In this document: piece by piece, positions 1 through 7,981 of the stretch
Layout of the letters: every line of letters starts with the position of its first letter
How positions within the stretch are numbered: position 1 is the first letter of the stretch
Source: Alphaproteobacteria bacterium
GTDB lineage: Bacteria; Pseudomonadota; Alphaproteobacteria; Micropepsales; Micropepsaceae
Direction of reading: 5' to 3'
DNA: 64,000 nucleotides
Assembly (NCBI GenBank): GCA_016125165.1
Contig: WGMH01000001.1
Location: 124,001 to 188,000, forward strand
Made by a program: the position numbers and the translations under genes
Notes under the pieces: model-generated
Databases searched by the model: none
The model's input: only the letters and a program-made list of their open reading frames with translations
What the model was told of the DNA's origin: nothing

Positions 1-1304
1 AGTGCTGCGCGCGCATCATCGTGGGCCTTCCTGATGACGATTTGAATTTTCTTCTTTTCCGCATCCGTCAGCGGCTTGCCGTCACGTTCGATGCGCACGA
101 AGTGCACATCGCTGTCATCGCTTACGCCTTCGGGCGGCGTCGGCGGTTCGGGCAGCGCGGCGATATCCGCCGGTTCCGCGGGCAACTCGGCAGCGCTCAC
201 CGCTGCGGGCGCCTTTGGTGCAGCGGGCACGTCGGCCGGCGTGGCGATAGCGGGTGGCGCCATGGGTTCGGCTTCATCGGCAAGCGATGGGCAGGCCAGC
301 GCCAGCGCCGCAGTTGCGACAAAGCCCAGTCCAGCAATTTTGAACGCATCCATTGCACGCACTCCATGTCTGGGTTGATCGGGAGAAAGAATTGCCGTCA
401 CGCGCGCTTCGAGCGATGAACGCCGCGCCATTGGCACCAGCGATGCACTGGCAAGACGGCTTTCGCGGAACTGTGCGGCGATTGCCACCAGCGCACCGGC
501 ATAGTCGGACGGCCGCACGCCGGCGCCGATGACGGCATCGTCTGCCGCCACTTCGGCCTCGCGGGACAGTGCGCGCGCGGCCAGCCACACCAGCGGATTG
601 GGCCAGTAAACCGTACAGGCGAGCTGCGCCAGAAGCTGCGAAAGGCAGTCCAGGCGGCGCACATGCGCAAGCTCGTGCAACAGCACTGGGCGCAGTTTTT
701 CATTGGTCCAGTGCGCGGCATCGCATGGCAGCAAGACCACCGGGCGGATGAAGCCCCATGTCACCGGGCCGGAATTATCGCCCGACATGCGCAGTTCGCA
801 GCGGCGCGCGAAATCTTCCAGCCCCGCACGCGCGAACGGTGCGCTGTTCATGGTGAGCGCGTTGATGCCGATGGCGCCGAACAGCAGTCGCGCGCCTGCG
901 AAGCCGGCGCCCATTGCCCACAGCGCAAATAGGGCGCTGGCGATATCGGCCAGATTCAGAACATGCACCGGCGCACTGGAAGGCTGTGCCCGCGACGGCA
1001 GCGCGTTTTGCGGCAACACTGCGGCCGCGTCCTTCAAAGTCGTGGCAGGCGCCGCGACCGGCTCGGCCATTGCGATCGTTGCCTGCCGGTGCACCACGAT
1101 GGGCGATGGCGCGATGAAGGCCACCACAGGCACGGCGAGCATCGCGATGAATGCCGTCACCCAGACCAGATGGCGCAGCGCCGCCGTTTTCGCGAAGCGG
1201 TTGACGAAGATCGCCGCGGCCACAAGCACCAGCGAACCGCCCACGCCGCCACCCGCAAGCAGCAACAATTTGAGCGCAAAATCTTCGGTCATCAGCCCTT
1301 CCAT
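1..1304 (-). CDS. BlaR1/MecR1-like M56 family membrane metallopeptidase (3' end outside window)
   Basis: This is a membrane antirepressor/sensor protease of the M56 family; such proteins sense a cell-envelope signal and cause loss of the partner BlaI-type repressor. Translation shows hydrophobic segments near residues 10-30 and 45-65, another around 115-135, then the zinc-metalloprotease motif HELAH at residues 210-214 (bases 663-677), a family hallmark. After about residue 290 comes one more hydrophobic segment and an Ala/Pro-rich periplasmic part that runs off base 1, so the C-terminus is missing. The start at 1304 lies one base after the blaI stop; a second in-frame ATG at 1292 is also possible, as a GGAAGGG precedes each. 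Cotranscribed with blaI. No beta-lactamase gene is adjacent, so the regulated target is unknown. Confidence 0.85.
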   Translation of the reverse strand, partial: MEGLMTEDFALKLLLLAGGGVGGSLVLVAAAIFVNRFAKTAALRHLVWVTAFIAMLAVPVVAFIAPSPIVVHRQATIAMAEPVAAPATTLKDAAAVLPQNALPSRAQPSSAPVHVLNLADIASALFALWAMGAGFAGARLLFGAIGINALTMNSAPFARAGLEDFARRCELRMSGDNSGPVTWGFIRPVVLLPCDAAHWTNEKLRPVLLHELAHVRRLDCLSQLLAQLACTVYWPNPLVWLAARALSREAEVAADDAVIGAGVRPSDYAGALVAIAAQFRESRLASASLVPMARRSSLEARVTAILSPDQPRHGVRAMDAFKIAGLGFVATAALALACPSLADEAEPMAPPAIATPADVPAAPKAPAAVSAAELPAEPADIAALPEPPTPPEGVSDDSDVHFVRIERDGKPLTDAEKKKIQIVIRKAHDDARAA

Positions 1305-1305
1305 G

Positions 1306-1722
1306 TCAGCGCCCTTCCCGCTTCGCGGATTCGATGAGATTGGAAAGCCGTTCCAGTTCCTCCCGCGAGATATCGGCGTCGTCGCGAGTCAGCAGCGCGC
1401 TCACGGCGCGTTCCACCGAATTGTCGAAGAAAGTCTTGAGCAGCGAGTCGATGGCGCGGCGGCTCATTTGTTCGCGCGCCACGGCGGGCTCATAGATGTA
1501 GCGCGTGCCGTCACTGGTGTGGCGCACATGACCCTTCTTTTCCAGAATGGTCAGCAGCGTGCGGATGGCGGTGGTGGATGGAGGATCGCCAATGGCATCG
1601 CGGATTTCGGCGGCGGAGCCGCGCTTCAAGCGGTAAAGCGCATCCATGATTTCGCGCTCGCGGCGCGAGAACCCGTCCGAGCCCGCGGCGCCTGCCACCT
1701 TGTTCTTCGGTTTCTTGACCAT
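1306..1722 (-). CDS. BlaI/MecI/CopY family transcriptional repressor
   Basis: A 138-residue winged-helix repressor of the BlaI/MecI family. The N-terminal half carries the DNA-binding fold (SRREREIMDALYRL, then TTAIRTLLTILEKKGHV), and the C-terminal half is the helical dimerisation part with Ser/Arg-rich region where family members are cleaved when the partner M56 protease is active. It is the first gene of a two-gene operon with the blaR1-like gene, one base apart. No Shine-Dalgarno is obvious before the ATG; a 16-bp palindrome overlaps the start codon and is a likely autoregulatory operator. Assignment to the family is secure; the physiological signal and regulon are not shown by the sequence. 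Confidence 0.9.
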   Translation of the reverse strand: MVKKPKNKVAGAAGSDGFSRREREIMDALYRLKRGSAAEIRDAIGDPPSTTAIRTLLTILEKKGHVRHTSDGTRYIYEPAVAREQMSRRAIDSLLKTFFDNSVERAVSALLTRDDADISREELERLSNLIESAKREGR

Positions 1723-1737
1723 GCCAAAAATTTGGCA
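1722..1737. promoter_or_regulatory. Palindrome at the blaI start, likely BlaI operator
   Basis: TGCCAAA-AA-TTTGGCA is a perfect inverted repeat touching the blaI start codon. BlaI-type repressors bind palindromes over their own promoter, so autoregulation is the simplest reading. The site does not contain the classical TACAnnTGTA core of Gram-positive BlaI/MecI sites, so binding is inference. Confidence 0.45.
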
Positions 1738-1803
1738 CCCCGTCCGGAACCTGTCAATCCGGGGTCATATGGATTCGCGTTCATGCGGATGGCTCCTGCC
1801 ACC

Positions 1804-1826
1804 CTGCTGACAGGCTTTGTCAGCAG
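1804..1826. promoter_or_regulatory. Inverted repeat between blaI and uvrB
   Basis: Arms CTGCTGACA and TGTCAGCAG (9 bp, perfect) are separated by five bases in the short divergent region between blaI and uvrB. It could be a second operator for the blaI promoter, an operator in the uvrB leader, or an RNA hairpin. It overlaps a potential TTG at 1817, one reason to prefer the downstream ATG as uvrB start. Confidence 0.4.
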
Positions 1827-1867
1827 GCCCCGCTGCACTGGCGGCGGACTCTCTCTATATTGATGAC

Positions 1868-4192
1868 ATGGCGCACAACAACGGACAGGTAGGACGGCCC
1901 GCAGGGGGCTCGGTTTCCGGCTTCGCGGAGGCCGGCGCGCGCTTCGACATGACGGGCGCGGAGATGGCCGGGTTCGTGCCGCACCGGCCCGCCCGCCCGG
2001 AGAAATCCGAAGGCGGCAAGCGCTTCAAGCTGGTGTCGGAATATGAACCCGCGGGCGATCAGCCCACCGCCATCGCGGAGCTTGTGGAACAGGCGCGCGC
2101 CAATGAGCGCGACCAGGTGCTGCTCGGCGTCACCGGTTCGGGCAAGACCTTCACCATGGCCAAGGTGATCGAGACCTTGCAGCGGCCCGCGCTGATCCTC
2201 GCGCACAACAAGACGCTGGCCGCCCAGCTCTACAGCGAATTCAAGAATTTCTTCCCGGAAAATGCGGTGGAGTATTTCGTCTCCTATTACGACTACTACC
2301 AGCCCGAAGCCTATATCCCGCGCACCGACACCTATATCGAGAAGGACAGCTCCATCAACGAGGAGATCGACCGTATGCGCCATTCGGCGACGCGCGCGAT
2401 CCTCGAACGCGATGACGTCATCATCGTCGCCTCGGTCTCGTGCATCTACGGCATCGGCGCGGTGGAAACCTATTCCGGCACCGCCTTCACCATCGCGCGC
2501 GGCAAGAAGACGGACCGGCAGGAGATCATCGCCCATCTCGTGGCGCTGCAATACCGCCGCAACGACGACAATTTCACGCGCGGCGCGTTCCGCGTGCGCG
2601 GTGACACCATCGACATCTTCCCCGCGCATTATGAAGACCGCGCCTGGCGGGTCGAACTCTTCGGCGACGAAGCGGACAGCATCACCGAATTCGATCCGCT
2701 CACCGGCAAGAAGGCGGCGAGCCTCGACGCCATCAAGATCTACGCGAACTCGCATTACGTGACGCCGCGCCCGACGCTGCAGCAGGCCCTCAAGGGCATC
2801 AAGCAGGAGCTGATCGTCCGCCTCGAGGATTTCCGCAAGAACGGCAAGCTCCTGGAAGCGCAGCGGCTCGAACAGCGCACCAATTTCGATATCGAGATGA
2901 TCGAGGCCACCGGCTCCTGCGCCGGCATCGAGAACTATTCGCGCTGGCTCACGGGCCGCAAGCCGGGCGAGCCTCCCCCCACCATGTTCGAATATCTGCC
3001 CGATGAGGCGCTCGTCTTCGTGGACGAAAGCCATGTCAGCGTGCCGCAGATCGGCGCCATGTACAAAGGCGACTACCGCCGCAAATTCACGCTCAGCGAA
3101 TACGGTTTCCGCCTGCCCTCCTGCATCGACAACCGCCCGCTCAAATTCGAGGAGTGGGATGCGATGCGCCCGCAGACGGTGTTCGTCTCCGCCACGCCCG
3201 GCCCCTGGGAGCTGGAGCGCACCAGCGGCGCCTTCACCGAACAGGTGATCCGCCCCACCGGGCTTATTGATCCGCCGGTCGAAATCCGCCCGGTGGAAAC
3301 GCAGGTGGACGATCTCATCGCCGAATGCCGCGAGGTGGCGAAGAAGGGCTATCGCGTTCTGGTGACCACGCTCACCAAGAAGATGGCCGAAGACCTCACC
3401 GAATACATGCACGAACAGGGTATCCGCGTGCGCTACATGCACAGCGACGTGGAAACGCTGGAGCGCATCGAGATCATCCGCGATCTGCGCCTTGGCGCCT
3501 TCGATGTGCTGATCGGCATCAACCTGTTGCGCGAGGGGCTGGACATTCCCGAATGCGCGCTCGTCGCCATTCTGGACGCGGACAAGGAAGGCTTCCTGCG
3601 CAGCGAAACCTCGCTGATCCAGACCATCGGCCGCGCCGCGCGCAATGTGGATGGCAAGGTCGTGCTCTATGCCGATCACATCACCGGCTCAATGGAGCGC
3701 GCGATGGCCGAAACCAGCCGCCGCCGAGAGAAGCAGAAGGCCTATAACGCCCTCCACGGCATCACGCCCGCCAGCGTGAAGAAGAACATCGCCGACATCA
3801 TGGGCTCCATGTATGAGCGCGACCATGTGATGGTCGATACGGGCCTCGCCGAAGAGGGCCGGGAATTCATCGGCCACAACATCAGGCAGCACCTCGCCGA
3901 TCTGGAAAAGCAGATGAAGGCGGCAGCCGCCGATCTCGAATTCGAAACCGCCGCGCGCCTGCGCGACGAGATCAAACGCCTGCAAGCCACCGAACTCGCC
4001 ATCGCCGACGATCCCTTCGCGCGCCAAAGCGCGGTCGATCAGGCCGTGGACGACGCTTTCCTCAATGCGGTGCGGGACGGATCAGGCGAAGGCGGCACCC
4101 CGAAGCGCGGCGGCGCGAAGGGAGGGCGGAAGCGTTTGCAACGCGGCGGACGTCCCAACGTCCCCAAAACCTTCGGCAGCCGGTCGCGCTAA
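1868..4192 (+). CDS. uvrB: Excinuclease ABC subunit B
   Basis: UvrB is the damage-verifying helicase-like subunit of nucleotide excision repair; with UvrA it loads on damaged DNA and recruits UvrC (also in this window at 17830). The protein shows the family start ([11 protein letters not shown]), Walker [10 protein letters not shown], the beta-hairpin region [10 protein letters not shown], the motif VFVDESHV, helicase C-terminal motifs ([22 protein letters not shown]), and a C-terminal UVR domain ([24 protein letters not shown]). A Gly/Lys/Arg-rich tail ends the protein. The ATG at 1868 gives 774 residues; an in-frame TTG at 1817 is an alternative start and adds 17. Oddity: a diverged second copy of the last 40 or so codons lies downstream at 4855-4996, beyond a toxin-antitoxin pair. 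Confidence 0.98.
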   Translation: MAHNNGQVGRPAGGSVSGFAEAGARFDMTGAEMAGFVPHRPARPEKSEGGKRFKLVSEYEPAGDQPTAIAELVEQARANERDQVLLGVTGSGKTFTMAKVIETLQRPALILAHNKTLAAQLYSEFKNFFPENAVEYFVSYYDYYQPEAYIPRTDTYIEKDSSINEEIDRMRHSATRAILERDDVIIVASVSCIYGIGAVETYSGTAFTIARGKKTDRQEIIAHLVALQYRRNDDNFTRGAFRVRGDTIDIFPAHYEDRAWRVELFGDEADSITEFDPLTGKKAASLDAIKIYANSHYVTPRPTLQQALKGIKQELIVRLEDFRKNGKLLEAQRLEQRTNFDIEMIEATGSCAGIENYSRWLTGRKPGEPPPTMFEYLPDEALVFVDESHVSVPQIGAMYKGDYRRKFTLSEYGFRLPSCIDNRPLKFEEWDAMRPQTVFVSATPGPWELERTSGAFTEQVIRPTGLIDPPVEIRPVETQVDDLIAECREVAKKGYRVLVTTLTKKMAEDLTEYMHEQGIRVRYMHSDVETLERIEIIRDLRLGAFDVLIGINLLREGLDIPECALVAILDADKEGFLRSETSLIQTIGRAARNVDGKVVLYADHITGSMERAMAETSRRREKQKAYNALHGITPASVKKNIADIMGSMYERDHVMVDTGLAEEGREFIGHNIRQHLADLEKQMKAAAADLEFETAARLRDEIKRLQATELAIADDPFARQSAVDQAVDDAFLNAVRDGSGEGGTPKRGGAKGGRKRLQRGGRPNVPKTFGSRSR

Positions 4193-4214
4193 CCACGGGC
4201 CCTGGAATATCGCC

Positions 4215-4243
4215 TTTACCGTCTATCGCAATTCTGATATATA
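4215..4243 (+). promoter_or_regulatory. Predicted promoter of the toxin-antitoxin pair
   Basis: A -35-like TTTACC (4215-4220), a 17-base spacer, and a -10-like TATATA (4238-4243) sit just before the toxin ATG at 4250. Initiation at the usual distance would fall on or next to the ATG, predicting a leaderless message; no Shine-Dalgarno is present. The alternating AT stretch could also be the antitoxin operator. Confidence 0.45.
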
Positions 4244-4249
4244 GCAAAA

Positions 4250-4576
4250 ATGCAATGGACGGTCTCGTTTGTGAACGCGGCTGCGCAGGCGGAGCTCGCA
4301 GACCTGCCGCTGGACATGCAGGCGCATTTCGCCCGGTTGACCGACCTGTTTCGCGACCACGGGCTTGCCGCGATGCGCGAGCCATATGCGAAGCATCTGT
4401 CGGGCAAGCTGTGGGAGCTGCGGCTGAAGGGGCGCGACGGCATCGCCCGCTCGATCTATGTGACGGCAAGTGGCCGGCGCGTGGTGGTGCTGCGCACGTT
4501 CGTGAAGAAGACCGAGAAGACACCCAAGCGCGAAATCGACATCGCGCAGGAAAGGATGAAGGAGATACCGCAATGA
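4250..4576 (+). CDS. RelE/HigB-type toxin (phage Gp49-like family)
   Basis: A 108-residue protein of the phage-derived Gp49-like / HigB branch of the RelE superfamily. Recognisable pieces are the N-terminal WTVSFVN strand, the conserved KHLSGKLWELRLKGRDGIAR block, and the basic strand VVVLRTFVKKTEKTP. Family members are ribosome-dependent mRNA interferases blocked by a cognate HTH antitoxin. The stop overlaps the start of the downstream HTH gene by ATGA, the usual HigB-then-HigA order (toxin first). The pair occupies exactly the space between uvrB and a duplicated uvrB tail, pointing to insertion as a unit. Toxicity itself is inferred from family and context. Confidence 0.88.
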   Translation: MQWTVSFVNAAAQAELADLPLDMQAHFARLTDLFRDHGLAAMREPYAKHLSGKLWELRLKGRDGIARSIYVTASGRRVVVLRTFVKKTEKTPKREIDIAQERMKEIPQ

Positions 4577-4854
4577 AGAGCGTCGAAGCCTGGAAGCGCA
4601 AGATGCTGAAAAATCCCGCCTTCAGGAAGGAATACGATGCGCTGGAGGAAGAGTTCGCGCTGGCGAACGAGCTGATCGGCGCGCGCGCCAAGGCGAAGCT
4701 GACGCAGGCGCAGGTGGCGCGCCGCATGGGCACCACGCAATCGGCCGTCGCGCGCATGGAAAGTGGGCGCAAGCTGCCCTCCACCGCGTCGCTGGTGAAA
4801 TACGCCGCCGCCACCGGCCACAAGGTGGAGATCAGATTGACCAAGGCGCGATGA
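4573..4854 (+). CDS. HigA-type antitoxin, XRE family helix-turn-helix
   Basis: A 93-residue protein with a C-terminal Cro/CI-type helix-turn-helix: LTQAQVARRMGTTQSAVARME is the recognition block, followed by a conserved GRKLPSTASLVKYAAATG. The N-terminal part (about residues 1-40) is helical and acidic, as in HigA-like antitoxins that wrap the toxin. Start overlaps the toxin stop (ATGA), so translation is coupled. It should neutralise the upstream RelE-like toxin and repress the common promoter. Its stop codon is followed directly by sequence homologous to uvrB, so the right edge of the inserted unit is essentially the end of this gene. Confidence 0.9.
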   Translation: MKSVEAWKRKMLKNPAFRKEYDALEEEFALANELIGARAKAKLTQAQVARRMGTTQSAVARMESGRKLPSTASLVKYAAATGHKVEIRLTKAR

Positions 4855-4996
4855 TGACATCTTCCCCGGCACGGTGCGGGATGGTTCAGGCGAAGGCGGC
4901 TCGCCGAAGCGCGGCGGCGCGAAGGGCGGGCGAAAGCGCCTCCAGCGCGGGGGAAGGCCGAATGTGCCAAAAACCTTCGGCTCGCGAAGCAAATAG
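4855..4996 (+). pseudogene. Second, diverged copy of the uvrB 3' end
   Basis: Bases 4872-4996 align without gaps to 4068-4192, the last 40 codons plus stop of uvrB, and weaker similarity reaches back to about 4855. By hand, 38 of 40 encoded residues agree, but only about 95 of 123 aligned bases, with differences mostly at silent positions. The copy ends in its own stop (TAG) and has no start. A recent tandem duplication would be near identical at DNA level; this pattern means both tails evolved under protein-level selection in different uvrB genes, then were brought together by recombination or by an insertion that carried a replacement tail. Confidence 0.85.
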
Positions 4997-5001
4997 GTCT
5001 T

Positions 5002-5057
5002 GCCCCACGGAGCTTGATTAGAGCGAAGTGGGGCGAATGCCTGCCCTCCGTAGCTTA
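5002..5057. repeat. Palindromic repeat plus a truncated second unit at the left edge of the CBASS island
   Basis: A hairpin with arms GCCCCAC (5002-5008) and GTGGGGC (5028-5034), with inner AGCTT/AGCG, is followed by CTGCCCTCCGTAGCTT (5041-5056), which looks like the first half of a similar hairpin whose closing half (expected to end in GGAGGGC) is absent. Past it the sequence becomes visibly richer in A and T. This makes about 5057 a plausible junction of the foreign segment. Confidence 0.4.
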
Positions 5058-5197
5058 AGAAAAGTCGGAAGACGTTTGGGAGTAAGAGCATCTAGGCTAT
5101 ACGGTTACAAGTGCCGGGTGCCACTGCAACGTGAGAACCGTATTGGAAAAGTTTGGATCAACGTTGAAACCTTAGAGTGTGTCTTCCTTGACTAAGG

Positions 5198-6091
5198 TTA
5201 GCGAATGCCGATGCGATTAAGCATTTCTTCTGCTCCCGCTACCATTTCAGTTTCCAACTTCGAACGCATCAAATCATAGATGAATGGAAATATTAGTGGG
5301 CTACTTCTACGATGCAAAAGAATCGCGTCTTGGAAAGCGCGCGACCTTTCGAGCCAAACACTACTATTCGCGGCATTTGTTACCGCCGCATCCCAAAACT
5401 TCTCAGCTTCCAGCTTTATGTTCAGAACCATAGCGGCAGTATCGTTTTGCCGTAGCCGTTCTCTAACTGCCCACACCAGAATTGGAGCAGCCGGCACAAT
5501 TGATGTAACCACAAAGTCTAGGAACTTTAACTCATTTACAACGGCAACTGCGATCAGTACGAGAACAACTATGGAGGAAAAGGCCAAAAGGAGAAAGCTA
5601 TATTGCTTTCGTAGCTCGCTATCAAAGCGAAGGTTCGACCGCTGACATATTATGCGCGCAAGTGCTACTGGAGCTCTGCTTATCGCCGCAGGGTACCAAT
5701 TGAGCAATATTGATGGGTCACCCTTCCAAAGCGTTGACGCACGCTCAATCTCCTCTGGATCAACCATTCGTCCTGCAACAAATGCATTCCATGGCATATC
5801 AAGCAACTCGCAATCGAACTGCTCCGATATTAGTGCGGCTACCCTCACCTTTGTTCGTTCAAGTCTATCTAGAATGGCAATATCCACCACAGTCAGTATT
5901 ACTGACACTGCCGCGGTATACGGACGAAGGTCTGAATAGAAAATCGCAACGAGACCTGCCAGGAACGGCGTCAATACAGTAGATATCAGCCTAACTACCT
6001 GAAAATTTCGCGCCTCATAATATTTTCGCTGCCGTGCACGAAGTAGACGTTGAAAGTCAGAAGAATTCTGCTTTTCAGGTATTGTGTTCAT
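5198..6091 (-). CDS. S-4TM family pore-forming effector of a CBASS system
   Basis: A 297-residue inner-membrane protein with four hydrophobic segments arranged 2+2: about residues 32-52 and 57-75, then 165-186 and 191-209. The soluble stretch between them carries the family pattern WNAFVAGRMVDPEEIERAS, LNWYP and ICQRSNLRFDSELRKQYS; the N-terminus has the typical QNSSDFQRLLRARQRKYYEA. These match the S-4TM effectors described by Burroughs and colleagues in nucleotide-second-messenger conflict systems, thought to permeabilise the membrane when they bind the cyclic nucleotide. It starts 6 bases after the stop of the CD-NTase gene, clearly one operon. Base composition is lower in GC than the flanking genes. 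Function follows from family and neighbour. Confidence 0.85.
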   Translation of the reverse strand: MNTIPEKQNSSDFQRLLRARQRKYYEARNFQVVRLISTVLTPFLAGLVAIFYSDLRPYTAAVSVILTVVDIAILDRLERTKVRVAALISEQFDCELLDMPWNAFVAGRMVDPEEIERASTLWKGDPSILLNWYPAAISRAPVALARIICQRSNLRFDSELRKQYSFLLLAFSSIVVLVLIAVAVVNELKFLDFVVTSIVPAAPILVWAVRERLRQNDTAAMVLNIKLEAEKFWDAAVTNAANSSVWLERSRAFQDAILLHRRSSPLIFPFIYDLMRSKLETEMVAGAEEMLNRIGIR

Positions 6092-6097
6092 CGATAT

Positions 6098-7543
6098 TCA
6101 CTCAATTACAACGCGGAATGGCGCGCTCTGACCAACCAAAACATTATCACTCGTCCGCACGATGAATGCTTCAGCGAGGTGTACACCACGATAGTATAAT
6201 GATTCCCATCGCCGGTTGCTTGTATCGGAAACATAGAAATCTCCGCGCCCCTGCCTCAAGCCAAGAGCCTCCGAACCAGTATTAGTAATGCGCCATTCGA
6301 CACGATACCCATAAGGCACATTTTCGAAATCATTTATGCGCACCTCAAACCAAAGCCCACCCCTGCGCGATAAGATTTCTCCGTCCCGAACAGATTGCCC
6401 CGACGACTGTCGGTTCAAATGCCAAGATGCCACAACACGAACGCGGGCAGTCACATTGGGTTCGCGTCGCCAAGGCGGTGCCTTCATGTGAGGTGGCGTG
6501 TAGAAGTTTGCAGGAAGTACAGAAAGCCCATAGTCTCGAACCGCATCGACCAATCGATCATCGTGCGCAGCCGTACTGACAAGCAAACTTGCTCTCAGTA
6601 GAGCAAATCCGTCATCGGCCACTTTTGCGATCTTGACTTCTTCACCTTTAGCAAAATCCTCCCCAAACACCCGCCGCCACAATTTGATGCTGGTTGTCCG
6701 ATCATCACACTCGTAGGCCTCGTCTATCCACTTTCTGTATTTATTGATGAAGTCGCGAAAATTTGAGTACTGACTTTGCGTCCAACCCTCAGCGAAATCT
6801 TCGCTTGGTAGCTTTGGGTTACTTACTGTCGGCCTGTAAGGCCGACTTTGGAGCCAGTTATCCAATCGCGCCATCAAGGTTCGCAAGGCAGTCGGCGTGT
6901 CGGCAAACTCGGCTGTGTCTTTGTCAATCCAGTCAATGCGATAGCCAAGGAGCGTCGTCAAAAGGATCGACGAGCAAGTAAAGGTACCCTTAATGTCGCG
7001 CACATACTTCAGAAGTCGCGTAACTTTGCGAAATGAGTTTGATCCGGAATAGTTATTCCGTTCTTTCATCCACTCTGTAAACAAGACCGGTTCTGTCGTT
7101 GTGAAGGCATTTGTCGAGCGATTGCAAACCTCAAGAGTGCCGTCGAAAAGCCGTTCCTTTACGCACGGAGCAATATCGATTTTGCGGTCACCCGCGTAAC
7201 TTATGGTTACGCAGCAGTCCCACGTTTTGACCTTGTCCTTGTAGGTGAGGCTATCCGAGAATATTTTTCCAAGCTGCCGGACATAGTCCGAAGCTGTCCA
7301 CCCGTCCACTGGATCAACAATAACTAACAGGTCGGCGTCAAACTCCTGCCCTTCCACTGGCTTGATGATTGTCTTGTGAGCCCATGACCCTTGTTCCTCA
7401 AATGACTTAATCTTCGGAGTCCACTCGCTTTGCCTGATGAAGTCCTTGATCGCGCCGACACTGTCTTCCAGTAGATCAAGACGTGTCTTGTTCAGATTTA
7501 CAGTATCCTTCAAGAATTCTGTGAAGAGGTCAGTTACTTTCAC
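6098..7543 (-). CDS. CD-NTase (SMODS nucleotidyltransferase with AGS-C sensor domain), CBASS
   Basis: Cyclic-oligonucleotide synthase of the cGAS/DncV-like superfamily, the sensor enzyme of CBASS antiphage defence. From the GTG at 7543 it has 481 residues: an N-terminal helical start, nucleotidyltransferase core with GS at residues 52-53, the metal-binding DAD at 69-71 and a third aspartate at 123 (KIDIAPC), the KVTRLLKYVRDIK helix, and C-terminal beta-rich AGS-C domain (from about residue 345, with VPYGYRVEWRITNTGSEALG). I chose GTG 7543 because GGAG lies 6 bases upstream and the protein then begins where I expect relatives to begin; an ATG at 7660 adds 39 residues but has no ribosome-binding site. 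Only one effector follows and no Cap2/Cap3 or HORMA/TRIP13 genes, so this is a minimal (type I) system. Confidence 0.9.
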   Translation of the reverse strand: MKVTDLFTEFLKDTVNLNKTRLDLLEDSVGAIKDFIRQSEWTPKIKSFEEQGSWAHKTIIKPVEGQEFDADLLVIVDPVDGWTASDYVRQLGKIFSDSLTYKDKVKTWDCCVTISYAGDRKIDIAPCVKERLFDGTLEVCNRSTNAFTTTEPVLFTEWMKERNNYSGSNSFRKVTRLLKYVRDIKGTFTCSSILLTTLLGYRIDWIDKDTAEFADTPTALRTLMARLDNWLQSRPYRPTVSNPKLPSEDFAEGWTQSQYSNFRDFINKYRKWIDEAYECDDRTTSIKLWRRVFGEDFAKGEEVKIAKVADDGFALLRASLLVSTAAHDDRLVDAVRDYGLSVLPANFYTPPHMKAPPWRREPNVTARVRVVASWHLNRQSSGQSVRDGEILSRRGGLWFEVRINDFENVPYGYRVEWRITNTGSEALGLRQGRGDFYVSDTSNRRWESLYYRGVHLAEAFIVRTSDNVLVGQSAPFRVVIE

Positions 7544-7559
7544 GGCAAACTCCGTCGAA

Positions 7560-7579
7560 CACGTGTTTGGGAACACGTG
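7560..7579. promoter_or_regulatory. Inverted repeat upstream of the CBASS operon
   Basis: CACGTGTT-TGGG-AACACGTG, perfect 8-bp arms, lies 16 bases upstream of the preferred GTG start. About 40 bases further upstream is a -10-like TATATT (7625-7620 on the minus strand). The site is placed to act as operator or leader hairpin for the defence operon. No dedicated regulator gene (WYL or HTH/protease pair) is next to it. Confidence 0.45.
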
Positions 7580-7681
7580 GTGCAAAAAGGTCGCCTTGAC
7601 CCATGGAGTCTGAGCCGCGAATATATCGCTTGTCGAAAGACCCAAACCCGCAGACGACATCACTATTTGCGGGATTGAAAA

Positions 7682-7706
7682 GGGAGGGGTGGATCAGACC
7701 CCTCCC
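7682..7706 (-). terminator. Hairpin with T run, probable terminator or leader attenuator
   Basis: Arms GGGAGGGGT and ACCCCTCCC (9 bp, perfect) with a 7-base loop; on the minus strand the stem is followed by TTTTC, the form of an intrinsic terminator. A -10-like TATACT with a TTAGGA 17 bases before it lies immediately upstream on the same strand, so the hairpin may alternatively lie in the leader of a transcript entering the CBASS operon. Confidence 0.5.
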
Positions 7707-7981
7707 GAATCAGTATAGCCGCACGCAGCGTGACTCCTAATATCGAGAGAGTCGACTCAACTAGTTTTCGAACAAATAAGTTTGGCGCCTAACGCAACGG
7801 TGTTTGTCCGCTTAGAGGTTGCAGCGGTACGCTTTTCTGCACCGCATAGCTCCACACGCCGATCTCCCATCCCGCATTCGCCTTGAATCGTTTGAAATCG
7901 AAGGTAACGTGCGCTCCCGTTGAATTGCGCGGCTCCTCGCATTTGTTAGGTGGCGGGATATCGGCATAGCCGTTCGCGCCA
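7707..7981. other. Intergenic region with coding-like remnant and a 10-bp palindrome
   Basis: No intact gene found. A perfect palindrome GAGTCGACTC sits at 7749-7758. On the minus strand, roughly 7950-7800, one frame reads as protein-like (KCEEPRNSTGAHVTF, then WEIGVWSYAVQKS) but lacks a plausible start, and its frame differs from that of the adjacent NTF2-like remnant; it may be a decayed relative of it. Confidence 0.35.

Noticed and set aside
1820-3679. Long open frame (619 codons) on the minus strand opposite uvrB
   Set aside because: Antisense by-product of GC-rich codons in uvrB; no family motifs, and uvrB on the plus strand is unambiguous.
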